From the NCBI GenBank assembly GCA_947085045.1, contig CAMTUU010000014.1, positions 62,001 to 126,000 of the forward strand: DNA of 64,000 nt, in the 5' to 3' direction. Shown one piece after another: positions 51,287-59,951 of the stretch. Position 1 is the stretch's first letter, and each line of letters begins with the position of its first letter. Position numbers and translations under genes: made by a program. The stretch comes from Pseudolysinimonas_A sp947085045 (GTDB lineage Bacteria > Actinomycetota > Actinomycetes > Actinomycetales > Microbacteriaceae). The notes below the pieces were generated by a model. It made no database searches, was not told where the DNA came from, and saw only the letters and a list, made by a program, of their open reading frames with translations.

Positions 51287-51968
51287 TCATCGGGTGCTTT
51301 TCTGTCAGTTCACTGGGCCATGCGATGAGTTGCGTGCGAGTGTCGTCCTTGGTGGAAGTCTCCGCGACTGCCGCTCCGAAGTCGGCATAACTGATCGCTT
51401 GTCGGGTGAACGCAGTCTCGTCTGTGGAAGGGGAGACTCGTTCCCAGCGTGCTGTCGTCGGCCCCTCCGGTTCGTAGACGGGCGGCGGGATCAGATACGC
51501 CCATTCTGATCCTGCGTTGCCCGCTTCGAGGTGGTCGCGCAGCATGGCGTGTGCTCTCCCGCGCGGCAGTGTGGGTTCTGGGAACCGGGGGTCTTGCCAG
51601 AACCGTCTGTCTCCAGGGAGTCGGAGTGCTCCTGCTCCGCCGACCGTGACGATCCGGGCCGGAGCGCCGTTGGCCTTGGTGCTTGCCTCGATGAGTCGAT
51701 CATGTACGGCCACGAGTTCGGTCGGGGCGATGTCCTCACGCAGTCGGATCGCGTTCATGACGACGTCGATGCCGTGCATTGCTTGCGTGAGACTGGCGTT
51801 CTCAGCGATGTTCACGACCGTGGAGGTCAGCGATGCAGCAGTCTTGGCGAGCCGCGTGGTGTCTGCCGGATCGCGCAGCGCAGCGGTCGCCTCGATGCCT
51901 GCGGGGAGATGAGCGAGGATGGCGGCTCCGGTGCGCCCGGTCGCGCCGAGAATCAGGATGCGAGTCAT
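51279..51968 (-). CDS. NAD(P)-binding NmrA/SDR-like protein
   Basis: A 229-residue atypical short-chain dehydrogenase. The N-terminal nucleotide-binding motif is ILILGATGRTGAAILAHL, then GIDVVMNAIRLRED and ARIVTVGGAGALRLPG, with LRDHLEAGNAGSEWAYLIPPPVYEPE near the C-terminus. It matches NAD(P)H-binding proteins of the YwnB/NmrA type, reductases or redox sensors. It overlaps the upstream MFS gene by ATGA and the AraC copy 2 start region by 8 bp. Confidence 0.85.
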   Translation of the reverse strand: MTRILILGATGRTGAAILAHLPAGIEATAALRDPADTTRLAKTAASLTSTVVNIAENASLTQAMHGIDVVMNAIRLREDIAPTELVAVHDRLIEASTKANGAPARIVTVGGAGALRLPGDRRFWQDPRFPEPTLPRGRAHAMLRDHLEAGNAGSEWAYLIPPPVYEPEGPTTARWERVSPSTDETAFTRQAISYADFGAAVAETSTKDDTRTQLIAWPSELTEKHPMSG

Positions 51969-53188
51969 ACAGGTACCTCCGAAGCGGGCGTGCGGGTGAG
52001 TCGGGCGAACCCGGTGAGGCTGGCGACGGCGAGCACCATGAGCGCGGCGAGACTGACGAGCAGGATCGGGAAGTCCAAGCCCAGGTAGGCAGTGAGTGGG
52101 CCGACGCTGGCACCGAGGAACAGCACGAATCCGTTGAGCGCCATCCCACCGGCCCGGTTCGGGGCGGCGGTCTCGCCGAACAGGGTGATCATCGCGGGCA
52201 CCGCGAGCGCGACCCCAGTGACTCACACGAGACTCGCCAGCGCCGTGCCCGCGAGGGATGCCGAGAGTGCGGCTTCGATCAGCAGCCCAATCGCGGCGAG
52301 GGCGAACCCGGCACGTGCAACCCCCGCGCCGCCGAGACGCTTCGCAATAGCGCCCGCGAAGAGGGAGGCGAACATGCCCGGCAGCCCGACGAGGCGGAGC
52401 CAGATCACCTGCGATGAGTCCAGGCAGAGGTCGGTCAGGTGCGGGCCGAGGCCGGTGTACATGCCGACGAACGACAACAGCAGCGTTAGGTGCGCGAGGC
52501 TCAGTAGCAGCACCGAGGGGCGTGTGGCGACCCTCCCGACTACGGCGAAGCGACGCACCAGGCTCGCATCGTCTCTGCGACTGTGCGGCTCGGTGACGAG
52601 CACGGCGACGCCGATCATGCCGAGGCCGAGCATGATGCCGGAGAGGATGAACACCCACTGCCAGCCCAACGTCAGGCTGAGCGCGGAGGCGAGTACTTGG
52701 CCTGCGATCCCGGCAACGAGGAATGCCGTCGACATGGCCCCGATCGCCGTTGCCCGACGCTTCAGCGGGGTCGCTTCGGCCAGATACGCGAGCGCAACCG
52801 GCGCGAAACTCGACGCCATCACCCCCTGCACCCCGCGCAGCGCAGCAAGCATCGGCACCGTGGAGGCGAAGCCGCAGGCGATGGTCGCGACGGTGAGATA
52901 CACCAGGCCGATGAGCATGATCCGCTTCCGCCCGTACTGATCGGCCAACGGCCCCCAGATCAGGAACCCGACCGCATAGCACACGCTGAACACCGTCGAG
53001 AGCGCGAACGTCACATCAGAGCCGAGTTCCGCACCGATCGGGGCGATCAGCGGGATTGCCGCGTACAACTGCGTGAGCACCAGCAGCGCCGTGACCACGA
53101 GCAGCACGACCACGCCGTTCCCTGCCGGGTGCTCGCGCGCCTCGCCTGCTCCCGCTATCTGTTCCGTCGAGTTCGCAGACACCACCAC
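51965..53188 (-). pseudogene. MFS exporter with an internal stop codon
   Basis: A 407-codon MFS gene of the drug-exporter type: VTALLVLTQLYAAIPLIAPIG, GPLADQYGRKRIMLIGL (motif A), and GVQGVMASSFAPVALAYLAEATP. After GTALASLV an in-frame TGA at 52220-52222 interrupts helix 10, and the same frame then continues VTGVALAVPAMITLFGETAAPNRAGG... to 51965. A single base change (for example from TGG or CGA) explains it. It is divergent from a TetR gene and controlled by the shared operators. The first 321 residues alone would lack the last three helices. Confidence 0.85.
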
Positions 53189-53190
53189 TC

Positions 53191-53216
53191 CAAATCCAAC
53201 GTTTCCGTTGGATTTG
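53191..53216. promoter_or_regulatory. TetR-type operator 1, perfect palindrome
   Basis: CAAATCCAACG (53191-53201) and its exact complement CGTTGGATTTG (53206-53216) are separated by TTTC. It lies directly upstream of the MFS start (53188), so bound repressor would block its transcription. A second, shorter site with the same CAACG-N4-CGTTG core is at 53243. Confidence 0.85.
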
Positions 53217-53242
53217 ACTGTAGTAGGCTAACCGCGAAGACG

Positions 53243-53256
53243 CAACGTGAGCGTTG
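53243..53256. promoter_or_regulatory. TetR-type operator 2
   Basis: CAACG-TGAG-CGTTG, the core of operator 1 with the same 4-bp spacer, centred 46 bp from it and 32 bp before the tetR start. It probably serves for autoregulation. A TAGGCTAACC stretch (about 53225-53234) between both operators may hold the promoter. Confidence 0.7.
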
Positions 53257-53287
53257 GGTTTACCGCACGAGACGGGAGGTGGGAACG

Positions 53288-53872
53288 ATGGGCTGGGATG
53301 TTGAGGGCAGGAAGCGCCGCATCCTCGACGCGGCGGTGGCCGAGTTCGCCGCGCACGGGCCGCACGGCACGACCATCGAGCGCATCGCCAAGGCCGCCGG
53401 GGTGAACAAGGAGCGCGTCTACACGCACTTCGGGGGCAAGGACAGACTTTTCGCCACCGTACTGCGCGAGGAACTGGCGAAGGTAGCCCGCGACGTGCCC
53501 GTCGAATCATTCGCAACCGAGGACGTGGGCGACTACGCCGGGCGCGTCTACGACTACCACCGCGAGCACCCCGAACTCGGCAGGCTCATGCGCTGGGAAG
53601 GGCTCGTCTTCGACACCGAAGTACCCGACGAGGCCGAGCGGCGCGAATACTACGGATACAAAGTCGCCGCCATGACCGACGGACAGGCCAAGGGCACAGT
53701 AACGAGCGACCTCGACGCCGACCACCTGATGTTCCTCGTGCTCTCACTCGCCGGATGGTGGTCAGCGGTACCGCAGGTCGCCCGCATGATCACCGGAGCC
53801 GAGAGCGACGCCGAACACGCACGCCGCCGTGCCTCCGTCGTCACCGCTGCCCGAAGACTCATCGGGCAGTAA
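53288..53872 (+). CDS. TetR-family repressor
   Basis: A 194-residue repressor. The N-terminal HTH is RILDAAVAEFAAHGPHGTTIERIAKAAGVNKERVYTHFGGKDRLFATVL; the ligand domain has the HPELGRLMRWEGL stretch seen in TetR_C families. It is divergent from the MFS exporter with two matching operators between the genes, so it most likely represses both and is released by a compound that the exporter removes. It follows a GGGAGGT ribosome binding site. Confidence 0.93.
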   Translation: MGWDVEGRKRRILDAAVAEFAAHGPHGTTIERIAKAAGVNKERVYTHFGGKDRLFATVLREELAKVARDVPVESFATEDVGDYAGRVYDYHREHPELGRLMRWEGLVFDTEVPDEAERREYYGYKVAAMTDGQAKGTVTSDLDADHLMFLVLSLAGWWSAVPQVARMITGAESDAEHARRRASVVTAARRLIGQ

Positions 53873-54099
53873 TCAGGTCACGAAGTTCGCCGAGAAGACT
53901 AGTCACTTCATCGAACCGAACTCCGAAAGTTCCCTCGAACTTTGTGACGCCAACTCTTGCCAGCGACACTCTGTGCGACGCTCTCGCGCTGACGCTCGGC
54001 TCCATCAGTCATCTGCCCCCTATCTCAGTGAGGCACGTATTTTACGGCGGGGCCGTAGTGCGCACCTCTCTCACGAGACGACTCGTGAGGGAGGCCAGA
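53873..54099 (+). promoter_or_regulatory. leader of the relaxase gene; possible oriT region
   Basis: The 227 bp before the relaxase are less GC-rich than the surroundings and hold a TACGGC-GGG-GCCGTA hairpin (54043-54057) and a larger one over the ribosome binding site (54065-54094). MobF elements often carry oriT just upstream of the relaxase gene, but no nic site can be named from the sequence alone. Confidence 0.4.
54065..54094 (+). promoter_or_regulatory. hairpin covering the relaxase ribosome binding site
   Basis: CCTCTCTCACGAG (54065-54077) pairs with CTCGTGAGGGAGG (54082-54094) around an ACGA loop, with 12 Watson-Crick pairs and one T-G pair. The right arm contains GGGAGG, the ribosome binding site for the GTG start at 54100. 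In the mRNA the site would be hidden, so translation needs unfolding. The same cruciform could also serve as an oriT hairpin on single-stranded DNA. Confidence 0.6.
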
Positions 54100-57000
54100 G
54101 TGAAGGGTGGAGTGAAGCTGTTCCACGGCAGCGGTGCTGCCGCGCGCGCCTATGTCGAGGCCGACCGCTCCCGCGCTGACGAGTACTACCTCGGCGCAGA
54201 CCAGGCCGTGGCCGAGTACGCCGTGATCGACGCGACCGGCGAGGTCACCGCTGCTCGGTCGCTGTCGGCGGATGAGTACGAAGCCTGGGTCGATTGGGTG
54301 AACCCGGACACCGGGGAGTCGATGGGTACCCCGCGCAAGCCGGGCAAGGTGCGTCGGGGGTCGCCGTTGTTCGCGGAGATGACGATCAACGCGCCGAAGA
54401 GCCTGTCGGTCGCCGCCGCACTCCACCCGGACGTGTCCGAGGCGTTGGACGCGACGCAGCGGGATGCGGCGCGGGAGATTCAGCACTTCCTTGGTCAGCA
54501 TTCGGTCACGTTGGCGGGGCCGCGCGGCGCGCAGGAGGTGCTGCCGGTCGAGCACATGCAGACCGTCGCGATCACGCACAAGACGAGTCGTGCGGGTGAT
54601 CCGCACCGGCATATCCATTTCCAGATTGGCACGAGGGTGTGGGCGGGCGGGAAGTGGCGGGCGCTGACCACGGCGGCGTTGTTCCAGCAGCAGGGCGCGA
54701 TCCGTGCTCTCGGTACGGCGGTGATCGCCGCGCACCCCCAGCTCGCCGCCACGCTCTCCGAGCATGGCCTGACCCTCGACCCCGTAAGCGGTGAGGTTGT
54801 GGAGTTGGAGCCGTTCAACGCCGTCATGTCGAAGCGGTCGGCGCAGATCAGACGCAACCTGGAACGCATGGAGGCCGAGTGGCAAGCGAAGCATCCCGGC
54901 GAGACGCCCGGCCCGGTGTTGACCGCTCGGATGCAGGACGCGGCGTGGGCGTTCCAGCGGCCCGGCAAGAAACCGGCGGACTTGAAGAACGAGCAGTGGT
55001 GGCAGCAGGAACTCCGAGACGCCGGCTACCACCCCGAGAGCTTGCAGCACCCCGACACCGTTGCGCCGGCATCGCTGGATGACCTCAGCGTGCAACAGGT
55101 CGCCAGTCGTGCGCTGGATCGCTGCGCGGCGGCTGCATCGACCTGGACACCGCACACCGTGCGAGAGCACGTCACCCGCATCACCACCGAGGCAGGCGTG
55201 CAAGCGACCCCGGCGGAGTTGCGCGAGTTCATCGACCTCGCCACCGGACTCGCCGCCTCGGATTGTTTCTCGGTGCTGCCGCCGGGCATGGTGCAACCCG
55301 AGCACGTCGCCCACCTCACCAGCCTTGGCGTCGTCGCCGCCGAGACCGCACTCCGCGACCAACTCACCGCCGCGACGCCGGAACGGGAGCCGAAGCACCC
55401 CGACGTGACCGACGCTGCGCAAGCCGCCGGACTCGACACCGGGCAGACCGTGGCCGCCGCTGCCGTCGCCTCGACCAACCCGCTCGTGATTGTCGAGGGC
55501 GCGGCGGGCGCAGGCAAGACCACCATGCTCGGCGTCGCCATCGAGGTTGCAGCCGAGCACGGGCGATCCTCGCGGGTGGTTGCGCCGACGTTGCGTGCGG
55601 CGCAGGTCGCCCACGAAGAACTCGGCGTGCCCGCAACCTCCGTCGCGGCGCTCGTGTATGCGCATGGGTGGCGGTGGAACGAGGACGGCGTATGGACACG
55701 CCTCGCACCCGGCGACACCGACCCTGCAACCGGGAACATCTACACCGGCCCACCAAACGACGCCGTGCTGTCGCGGGGTGAGCGGGTGATCGTGGACGAA
55801 GCGGGGATGCTCGACCAGGACACCGCCCTCGCTCTGCTGACCGTCACCGCCGAGGCAGGCGCGTCGGTCGCGTTCGTGGGCGACCGGGCGCAGCTCCCGG
55901 CGGTCGGGCGCGGCGGGGTGCTCGACATGGCCGCCCAGATTCGTGGCCGTACCTACGACATGACCGAACTCCACAGGTTCACCGATGCCGAGTATGCGGC
56001 GTTGACGTTGGTCATGCGTGACCGGGAGCACCCCGGCGACGTGTTCGACCGACTCGCCACGATGGGCCTCGTGACCTTGCATGCCGACGAGGAAGCGGCC
56101 CGCGAGCACATCACCGCCCACGCCCACGACGGCGAAGCGATCACCGTCGCCACCAACGACGAGGCCACCGAGCTGAACGAGCACATCCGCGCCGGGCGGG
56201 TCGAGCGCGGCGAGGTCGACGACACTATGACGACGACCGGCAGCGACGGGCTGAGCATCGGCGCTGGCGACCTGATCCAGACCCGGAAGAACAGCAGCGA
56301 CCTCGGCGTGGCAAACCGGCAGCAATGGATCGTGCAGCATGTGACCGACGAGGGCAGCGTCTACGCCCGCGAAGTCAGCGGCGGAGGCAAGCACAGCCGC
56401 ACCGTCGCCCTCCCCGCCGAGTACGTGAGCGAGTGGGCGCACCTGTCGTATGCCGCGACCGCCTACGGCGTCCAAGGCGCAACCGTCGATGCCTCCCACA
56501 CGGCCTTGTCGGAGGCGACGAGCGCGGCAGGCGTCTACGTCGGCATGACGAGAGGCCGCCAACAGAACCAACTCCACGTCGTCGCCGCTGATATGGCGGA
56601 TGCGCGGGCGCGGTTCGTTGAGGCGATGGAACGCGACCCGGCAGACCGTGGCCTCGACCACGCCACCGCCCAAGCCATCGACGCCGTGCAAGGCCTCGTC
56701 AGCGATGGCCCCGTGCAGCTCATCACCGAAGAACTCGCCCGCCTCACCGCCGAAGCCGAACGAGCCGAACGTGCGGCGGAACGCTGGGAGCAGACCGCTG
56801 CCAGGTTCGACGCCCAGCGCGCAACACACAAGACCGAGGACGACGAGCACGCCGACGTGCTCCGCCACGCCGAGGACGAGGCGGCGCGCATCCGTGCCGA
56901 AATCGCGGAACCGTTGACGGTGCAGGCCGAGGCAGACGGCACCACCTATCTCGATGCTGTCGAGCGCGAGGCCGCCGCAAGCAGCCGACTCGCCACCGTC

Positions 57001-57555
57001 GGCAGGCTCGGCAGGCGCAAGGCCCGCGCGGAGCACCGCCAGACGAGCGAGCACACCCGGACGGTTCGGGCGCGGGTGCGCGAAACATGGGGCGAACCAC
57101 CCCGCACCACCGACACCCTGCCCGAGTGGGCGGCACGACAGGCCGAGCGTCGCGCCGAGGCCGATCCCCGCGTGATCGACGCCGCCCAGCACGTCGAGGC
57201 CGCGCGAGCCGACCGTGACGAGTTGCGGCAGCGGCACGAGCAGGAACGCCGGGCGTTGCTGGTCAGCGAGTACGGGCCGCAGGCGGTGATGCGCCACCGG
57301 GTCGGGATGCGACTGCCGAACCCAGCACAGCAAGCAGGACAGGCGCACCAGCAAGCCACCGCGCTCCGAGCCGAGGCCGACTACCTCCGCGCGCTACCGA
57401 TCCGCGACGCCGCCGCACGGATCGAAACCACCCGCGCCGAGCACGAAGCAAGGCAGCAAGCACTCGCCGAACGCGAACGGCAACTCCGCGAGCCGACCGA
57501 ACGCGACCCGCGGCGCAACGACCCGCGACATGACGGGCCAGCACGCGGCCTATGA
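54100..57555 (+). CDS. MobF-family relaxase-helicase (TrwC/TraA-like)
   Basis: An 1151-residue conjugative relaxase. The TrwC relaxase domain (residues 1-330) has candidate nicking tyrosines Y29/Y30 in SRADEYYLG and the metal histidines H169, H171 and H173 in DPHRHIHFQIG. The helicase part has Walker A GAAGAGKT (467-474), Walker B VIVDEAGML, FVGDRAQLPAVGRGG, and the C-terminal UvrD-like SYAATAYGVQGATVD and YVGMTRGR. After residue 850 comes a long charged coiled-coil. GTG 54100 matches the usual start of actinobacterial members (KGGVKLFHGSGAAARAYVEADRS); the frame is open further upstream without similarity. No mating-pair genes are adjacent. Confidence 0.92.
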   Translation: MKGGVKLFHGSGAAARAYVEADRSRADEYYLGADQAVAEYAVIDATGEVTAARSLSADEYEAWVDWVNPDTGESMGTPRKPGKVRRGSPLFAEMTINAPKSLSVAAALHPDVSEALDATQRDAAREIQHFLGQHSVTLAGPRGAQEVLPVEHMQTVAITHKTSRAGDPHRHIHFQIGTRVWAGGKWRALTTAALFQQQGAIRALGTAVIAAHPQLAATLSEHGLTLDPVSGEVVELEPFNAVMSKRSAQIRRNLERMEAEWQAKHPGETPGPVLTARMQDAAWAFQRPGKKPADLKNEQWWQQELRDAGYHPESLQHPDTVAPASLDDLSVQQVASRALDRCAAAASTWTPHTVREHVTRITTEAGVQATPAELREFIDLATGLAASDCFSVLPPGMVQPEHVAHLTSLGVVAAETALRDQLTAATPEREPKHPDVTDAAQAAGLDTGQTVAAAAVASTNPLVIVEGAAGAGKTTMLGVAIEVAAEHGRSSRVVAPTLRAAQVAHEELGVPATSVAALVYAHGWRWNEDGVWTRLAPGDTDPATGNIYTGPPNDAVLSRGERVIVDEAGMLDQDTALALLTVTAEAGASVAFVGDRAQLPAVGRGGVLDMAAQIRGRTYDMTELHRFTDAEYAALTLVMRDREHPGDVFDRLATMGLVTLHADEEAAREHITAHAHDGEAITVATNDEATELNEHIRAGRVERGEVDDTMTTTGSDGLSIGAGDLIQTRKNSSDLGVANRQQWIVQHVTDEGSVYAREVSGGGKHSRTVALPAEYVSEWAHLSYAATAYGVQGATVDASHTALSEATSAAGVYVGMTRGRQQNQLHVVAADMADARARFVEAMERDPADRGLDHATAQAIDAVQGLVSDGPVQLITEELARLTAEAERAERAAERWEQTAARFDAQRATHKTEDDEHADVLRHAEDEAARIRAEIAEPLTVQAEADGTTYLDAVEREAAASSRLATVGRLGRRKARAEHRQTSEHTRTVRARVRETWGEPPRTTDTLPEWAARQAERRAEADPRVIDAAQHVEAARADRDELRQRHEQERRALLVSEYGPQAVMRHRVGMRLPNPAQQAGQAHQQATALRAEADYLRALPIRDAAARIETTRAEHEARQQALAERERQLREPTERDPRRNDPRHDGPARGL

Positions 57556-57658
57556 GCATCAGCAGCACGTCGCGTCGGCGTGACGTTCACAGCAGCCCCG
57601 CAACCCGAGCCACAGACGCCCAGCGCGATTGTCGGCCGTTCGACGTACACTTGAATAC

Positions 57659-57895
57659 ATGACACCCGACACCGCAACTCTGATCCGAGACGGCCTCGCG
57701 CTCGACGCCGATCAGCGCGCGGTCGTCGCTAACGCCCTGCTCGAAAGCCTCCATGATGCAGACGACGAGAGCGAGGTCGATGCAGCCTGGCGTGCCGAGG
57801 CTACCCGGCGACTGGCCGAGGTGCGTGAGGGTGCGGTCGATCTGGTGGATGCCGACGAGCACTACGAGCGTTTGCGCGCCTTGCTCACCGCATGA
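57659..57895 (+). CDS. antitoxin of a RelE/ParE module (addiction module component type)
   Basis: A 78-residue acidic protein: LIRDGLALDADQRAVVANALLESLHD, then EVDAAWRAEATRRLAEVREGAVDLVDADE. This is the short antitoxin family seen with ParE toxins (TIGR02574-like). The last codons overlap the toxin start (ATGA at 57892-57895). It serves stability of the element, blocking loss of the DNA. Confidence 0.88.
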   Translation: MTPDTATLIRDGLALDADQRAVVANALLESLHDADDESEVDAAWRAEATRRLAEVREGAVDLVDADEHYERLRALLTA

Positions 57896-58209
57896 CCTTG
57901 GCCCAGCGAGAGCACCCCGAGGCCGTCGCGGAGTTCGACGCCGCCGTGCGCTGGTACGAAGACCAGGAGCCAGGGATCGGCCTTGCGCTCATCGACCGAG
58001 CAAGGCAAGCCCGGAAAGACCTCGACCAATGGCCGAACGCCGCCCCACCATTCACGACCGCTGACGATGGCACCGTGATCCGCAGCAAGGCCGTTCGCGG
58101 ATACCCGTACCGCATCGTCTACACGGTGGAGCCGGACACGATCCTGATCCTCGCCTACGCCCACGAGCGCCGCGAACCCGGCTACTGGCTCCACCGGCTG
58201 AACGACTGA
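57892..58209 (+). CDS. RelE/ParE-family toxin
   Basis: A 105-residue toxin: HPEAVAEFDAAVRWYEDQEPGIGLALIDRARQARKDLDQWPNAAP, and the core strands VIRSKAVRGYPYRIVYTVEPDTILILAYAHERREPGYWLHRL. The conserved Arg/Tyr pattern of ParE/RelE is present. RelE-type members cleave mRNA on the ribosome, ParE members act on gyrase; this cannot be told apart here. Confidence 0.9.
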   Translation: MTLAQREHPEAVAEFDAAVRWYEDQEPGIGLALIDRARQARKDLDQWPNAAPPFTTADDGTVIRSKAVRGYPYRIVYTVEPDTILILAYAHERREPGYWLHRLND

Positions 58210-58226
58210 ACAGCACGCCGCCGGGC

Positions 58227-58880
58227 TCATGGCTCGGATCGGGTCTCGCGTACATTTCTGGCGCCGTCGAACCCGGTGGTGAGGTCAGCGAGGAGCAGCT
58301 CCGCCGTCTCATGGGGCACGGCCAGGACCCCAACACGAGCGAACAGTTGGGTCGTCCGTACCGCCGATTCGCAAGCACTGCCGAGCGAGTTGCCCGTCGG
58401 CTTGAGAAGCTTCCCGAGACCCTCGCTCCCGCTGATAGGGGTGCACAGGTGGCGTTGATCGAGGCGGAAGAGGCAGGGAAACCGACGGGTGTGTTCGGCG
58501 AAGTCGGTGAGGCGGGCGAGGTTCTGTCGGGTCTTGACGGCGAGGTAGCGGCCGTTGACTTTCCGGTCTTCGTTGATCTCAAGCAGGGCTTCGGCGGCAT
58601 GCTGGCGGACGTAGGGGTCTTCGGCGTCGTCGGCGGCGATCTGTGGCCCAGACTTCGCGAATTCGGGCAGGGGTACTAAAGCCCACCCCCTGTTCCCGAT
58701 CGGGCACACTGCAGAACTTACTCTCTCCCTCGCCGCCATCTGCAGTGCACGCGACTTCGCGATGGTTTGGACGCGGCTGTCGAGCGAGCCGAAGGTGAGG
58801 CGAGCAAGGCAGATCGCGCCTACGTTCGAGCCATCACCTTCGCCGCCGGTCAGTTGCTTCGCGCAGTCGCCGAAGTCCAC
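58227..58880 (-). CDS. hypothetical protein, possibly a remnant
   Basis: A 217-residue frame of unknown function. Residues 75-115 (AADDAEDPYVRQHAAEALLEINEDRKVNGRYLAVKTRQNLARLTDFAEH) look like a helical repeat of HEAT type. No known motif otherwise. Upstream, a different minus-strand frame (about 58885-59020, WTFDYTQDRLSAIMRC, then DEYGSPGLPGG) also looks coding, which suggests one longer gene broken by a frame change near 58880. It is the last DNA before the catabolic genes and may mark the right part of the mobile element. Confidence 0.4.
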   Translation of the reverse strand: MDFGDCAKQLTGGEGDGSNVGAICLARLTFGSLDSRVQTIAKSRALQMAARERVSSAVCPIGNRGWALVPLPEFAKSGPQIAADDAEDPYVRQHAAEALLEINEDRKVNGRYLAVKTRQNLARLTDFAEHTRRFPCLFRLDQRHLCTPISGSEGLGKLLKPTGNSLGSACESAVRTTQLFARVGVLAVPHETAELLLADLTTGFDGARNVRETRSEP

Positions 58881-59065
58881 CGGGCAAGCCTGGCGAGCCG
58901 TATTCGTCGGCGGTCTCGAGGCAGCGGTCGTGTGTGCAGCGCATGATGGCGGAGAGCCGGTCCTGCGTGTAGTCGAATGTCCAGGAGCCGCGCGAGGCGT
59001 TCTGCTGCGTCTCCAGAGCGCGCTGAATTTACCAGATCGGTGACGATTTTGGTGTTCTTGGTGGA

Positions 59066-59926
59066 CTAATGACCGTTCTCGGGCAGGTCAGAGTCCCGCG
59101 CGGCGGCTTCGCCGTTGTCGAGGGACGCAAGCGTGGCCATCTGGTCGGTGCTAAGGCGGAAGTCGAAGACCGAGAGGTTCTCGACCAGGCGTTTGGGGTC
59201 TGACGATCTCGGCACCGGCACGAGGCCCTGCTGCACGTGCCAGCGGAGCACCACCTGTGCCGCCGTTCGTCCGACGTCCGCCGCGATCTGCACGATCGTC
59301 GGGTTCTCCCGCAGCTCGGGCCCGCGGCCGAGCGGGCTCCAGCTCTCGGTCACGATACCGAGCACCTCGTGCGCGCGTCGAGGAACGGTACGGGCGATGT
59401 CGGGGCTGAGCTGGATCTGGTTCACGTCGGGCACGACCCCGGTCGCGTCGATGATGGAGGCGAGGTGGGCCGGTTTGAAGTTGGAGACGCCGATGGCTTT
59501 GACCCGCCCCTCCTCCAACAGCTTGACGAGACCCTTCCAGGCGTTGACGTAACGGCCTTGAGCCGGGACCGGCCAGTGGCAGAGGAAGAGGTCGAGGTGG
59601 TCCACCCCGAGCCGCTCGAGACTATCGTCGTAGGCGCGCTGGACGCCGTCGACGCTGTGCGACTCCTTGTTGAACTTGCTGGTGATGAAGATCTCGTGGC
59701 GGGGCAGCCCGGAGTCATGGATCCCCCGCCCGACGGCGACCTCGTTGCTGTACTTGAATGAGGTGTCGATGAGCCGATAGCCGCTCTCGATGGCGACGCG
59801 CACGACCTCCTGGCATTCATCGCCGACCATCGGCCAGGTGCCGAGGCCGAGTGACGGGATTCGGTGGCCGTGCAGGAGGGGGAGCAGGGGCGCTGGGGGC
59901 GCAGGTTCGAGCTCTTCTGTAGTCAT
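59066..59926 (-). CDS. aldo/keto reductase
   Basis: A 286-residue NADPH-dependent carbonyl reductase. RIPSLGLGTWPMVGDE, then LIDTSFKYSNEVAVGRGI (catalytic Asp and Tyr), FITSKFNKES (Lys), LDLFLCHWPVP (His), IGVSNFKPAHL, and VPVPRSSDPKRL (cofactor phosphate contact) are all present, as in 2,5-diketo-D-gluconate reductase-like enzymes. It lies 25 bp after the class II aldolase gene on the same strand. A role in the same catabolic pathway as the neighbouring dioxygenase is likely from context. Confidence 0.92.
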   Translation of the reverse strand: MTTEELEPAPPAPLLPLLHGHRIPSLGLGTWPMVGDECQEVVRVAIESGYRLIDTSFKYSNEVAVGRGIHDSGLPRHEIFITSKFNKESHSVDGVQRAYDDSLERLGVDHLDLFLCHWPVPAQGRYVNAWKGLVKLLEEGRVKAIGVSNFKPAHLASIIDATGVVPDVNQIQLSPDIARTVPRRAHEVLGIVTESWSPLGRGPELRENPTIVQIAADVGRTAAQVVLRWHVQQGLVPVPRSSDPKRLVENLSVFDFRLSTDQMATLASLDNGEAAARDSDLPENGH

Positions 59927-59951
59927 CGGTCGGTGGTCCTATCGTTGGTCG

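Larger units (their letters stand above)
45608..58209. mobile_element. integrated mobilizable element (minimum extent)
   Basis: The left edge is where the uvrA-like coding sequence breaks off (about 45600-45610), immediately before a large serine recombinase gene. Inside are a small ORF, an IS481 copy, a DnaA box with a palindrome array, regulators and exporters, a MobF relaxase and a toxin-antitoxin pair. No type IV secretion or coupling protein genes are seen. The right edge is not located. The decayed DNA at 58227-59065 and even the dioxygenase genes may be part of it. Confidence 0.7.

Noticed and set aside
54025..57354. A 1109-codon minus-strand frame opposite the relaxase gene
   Set aside because: It is antisense of the relaxase, which has complete relaxase and helicase motifs.
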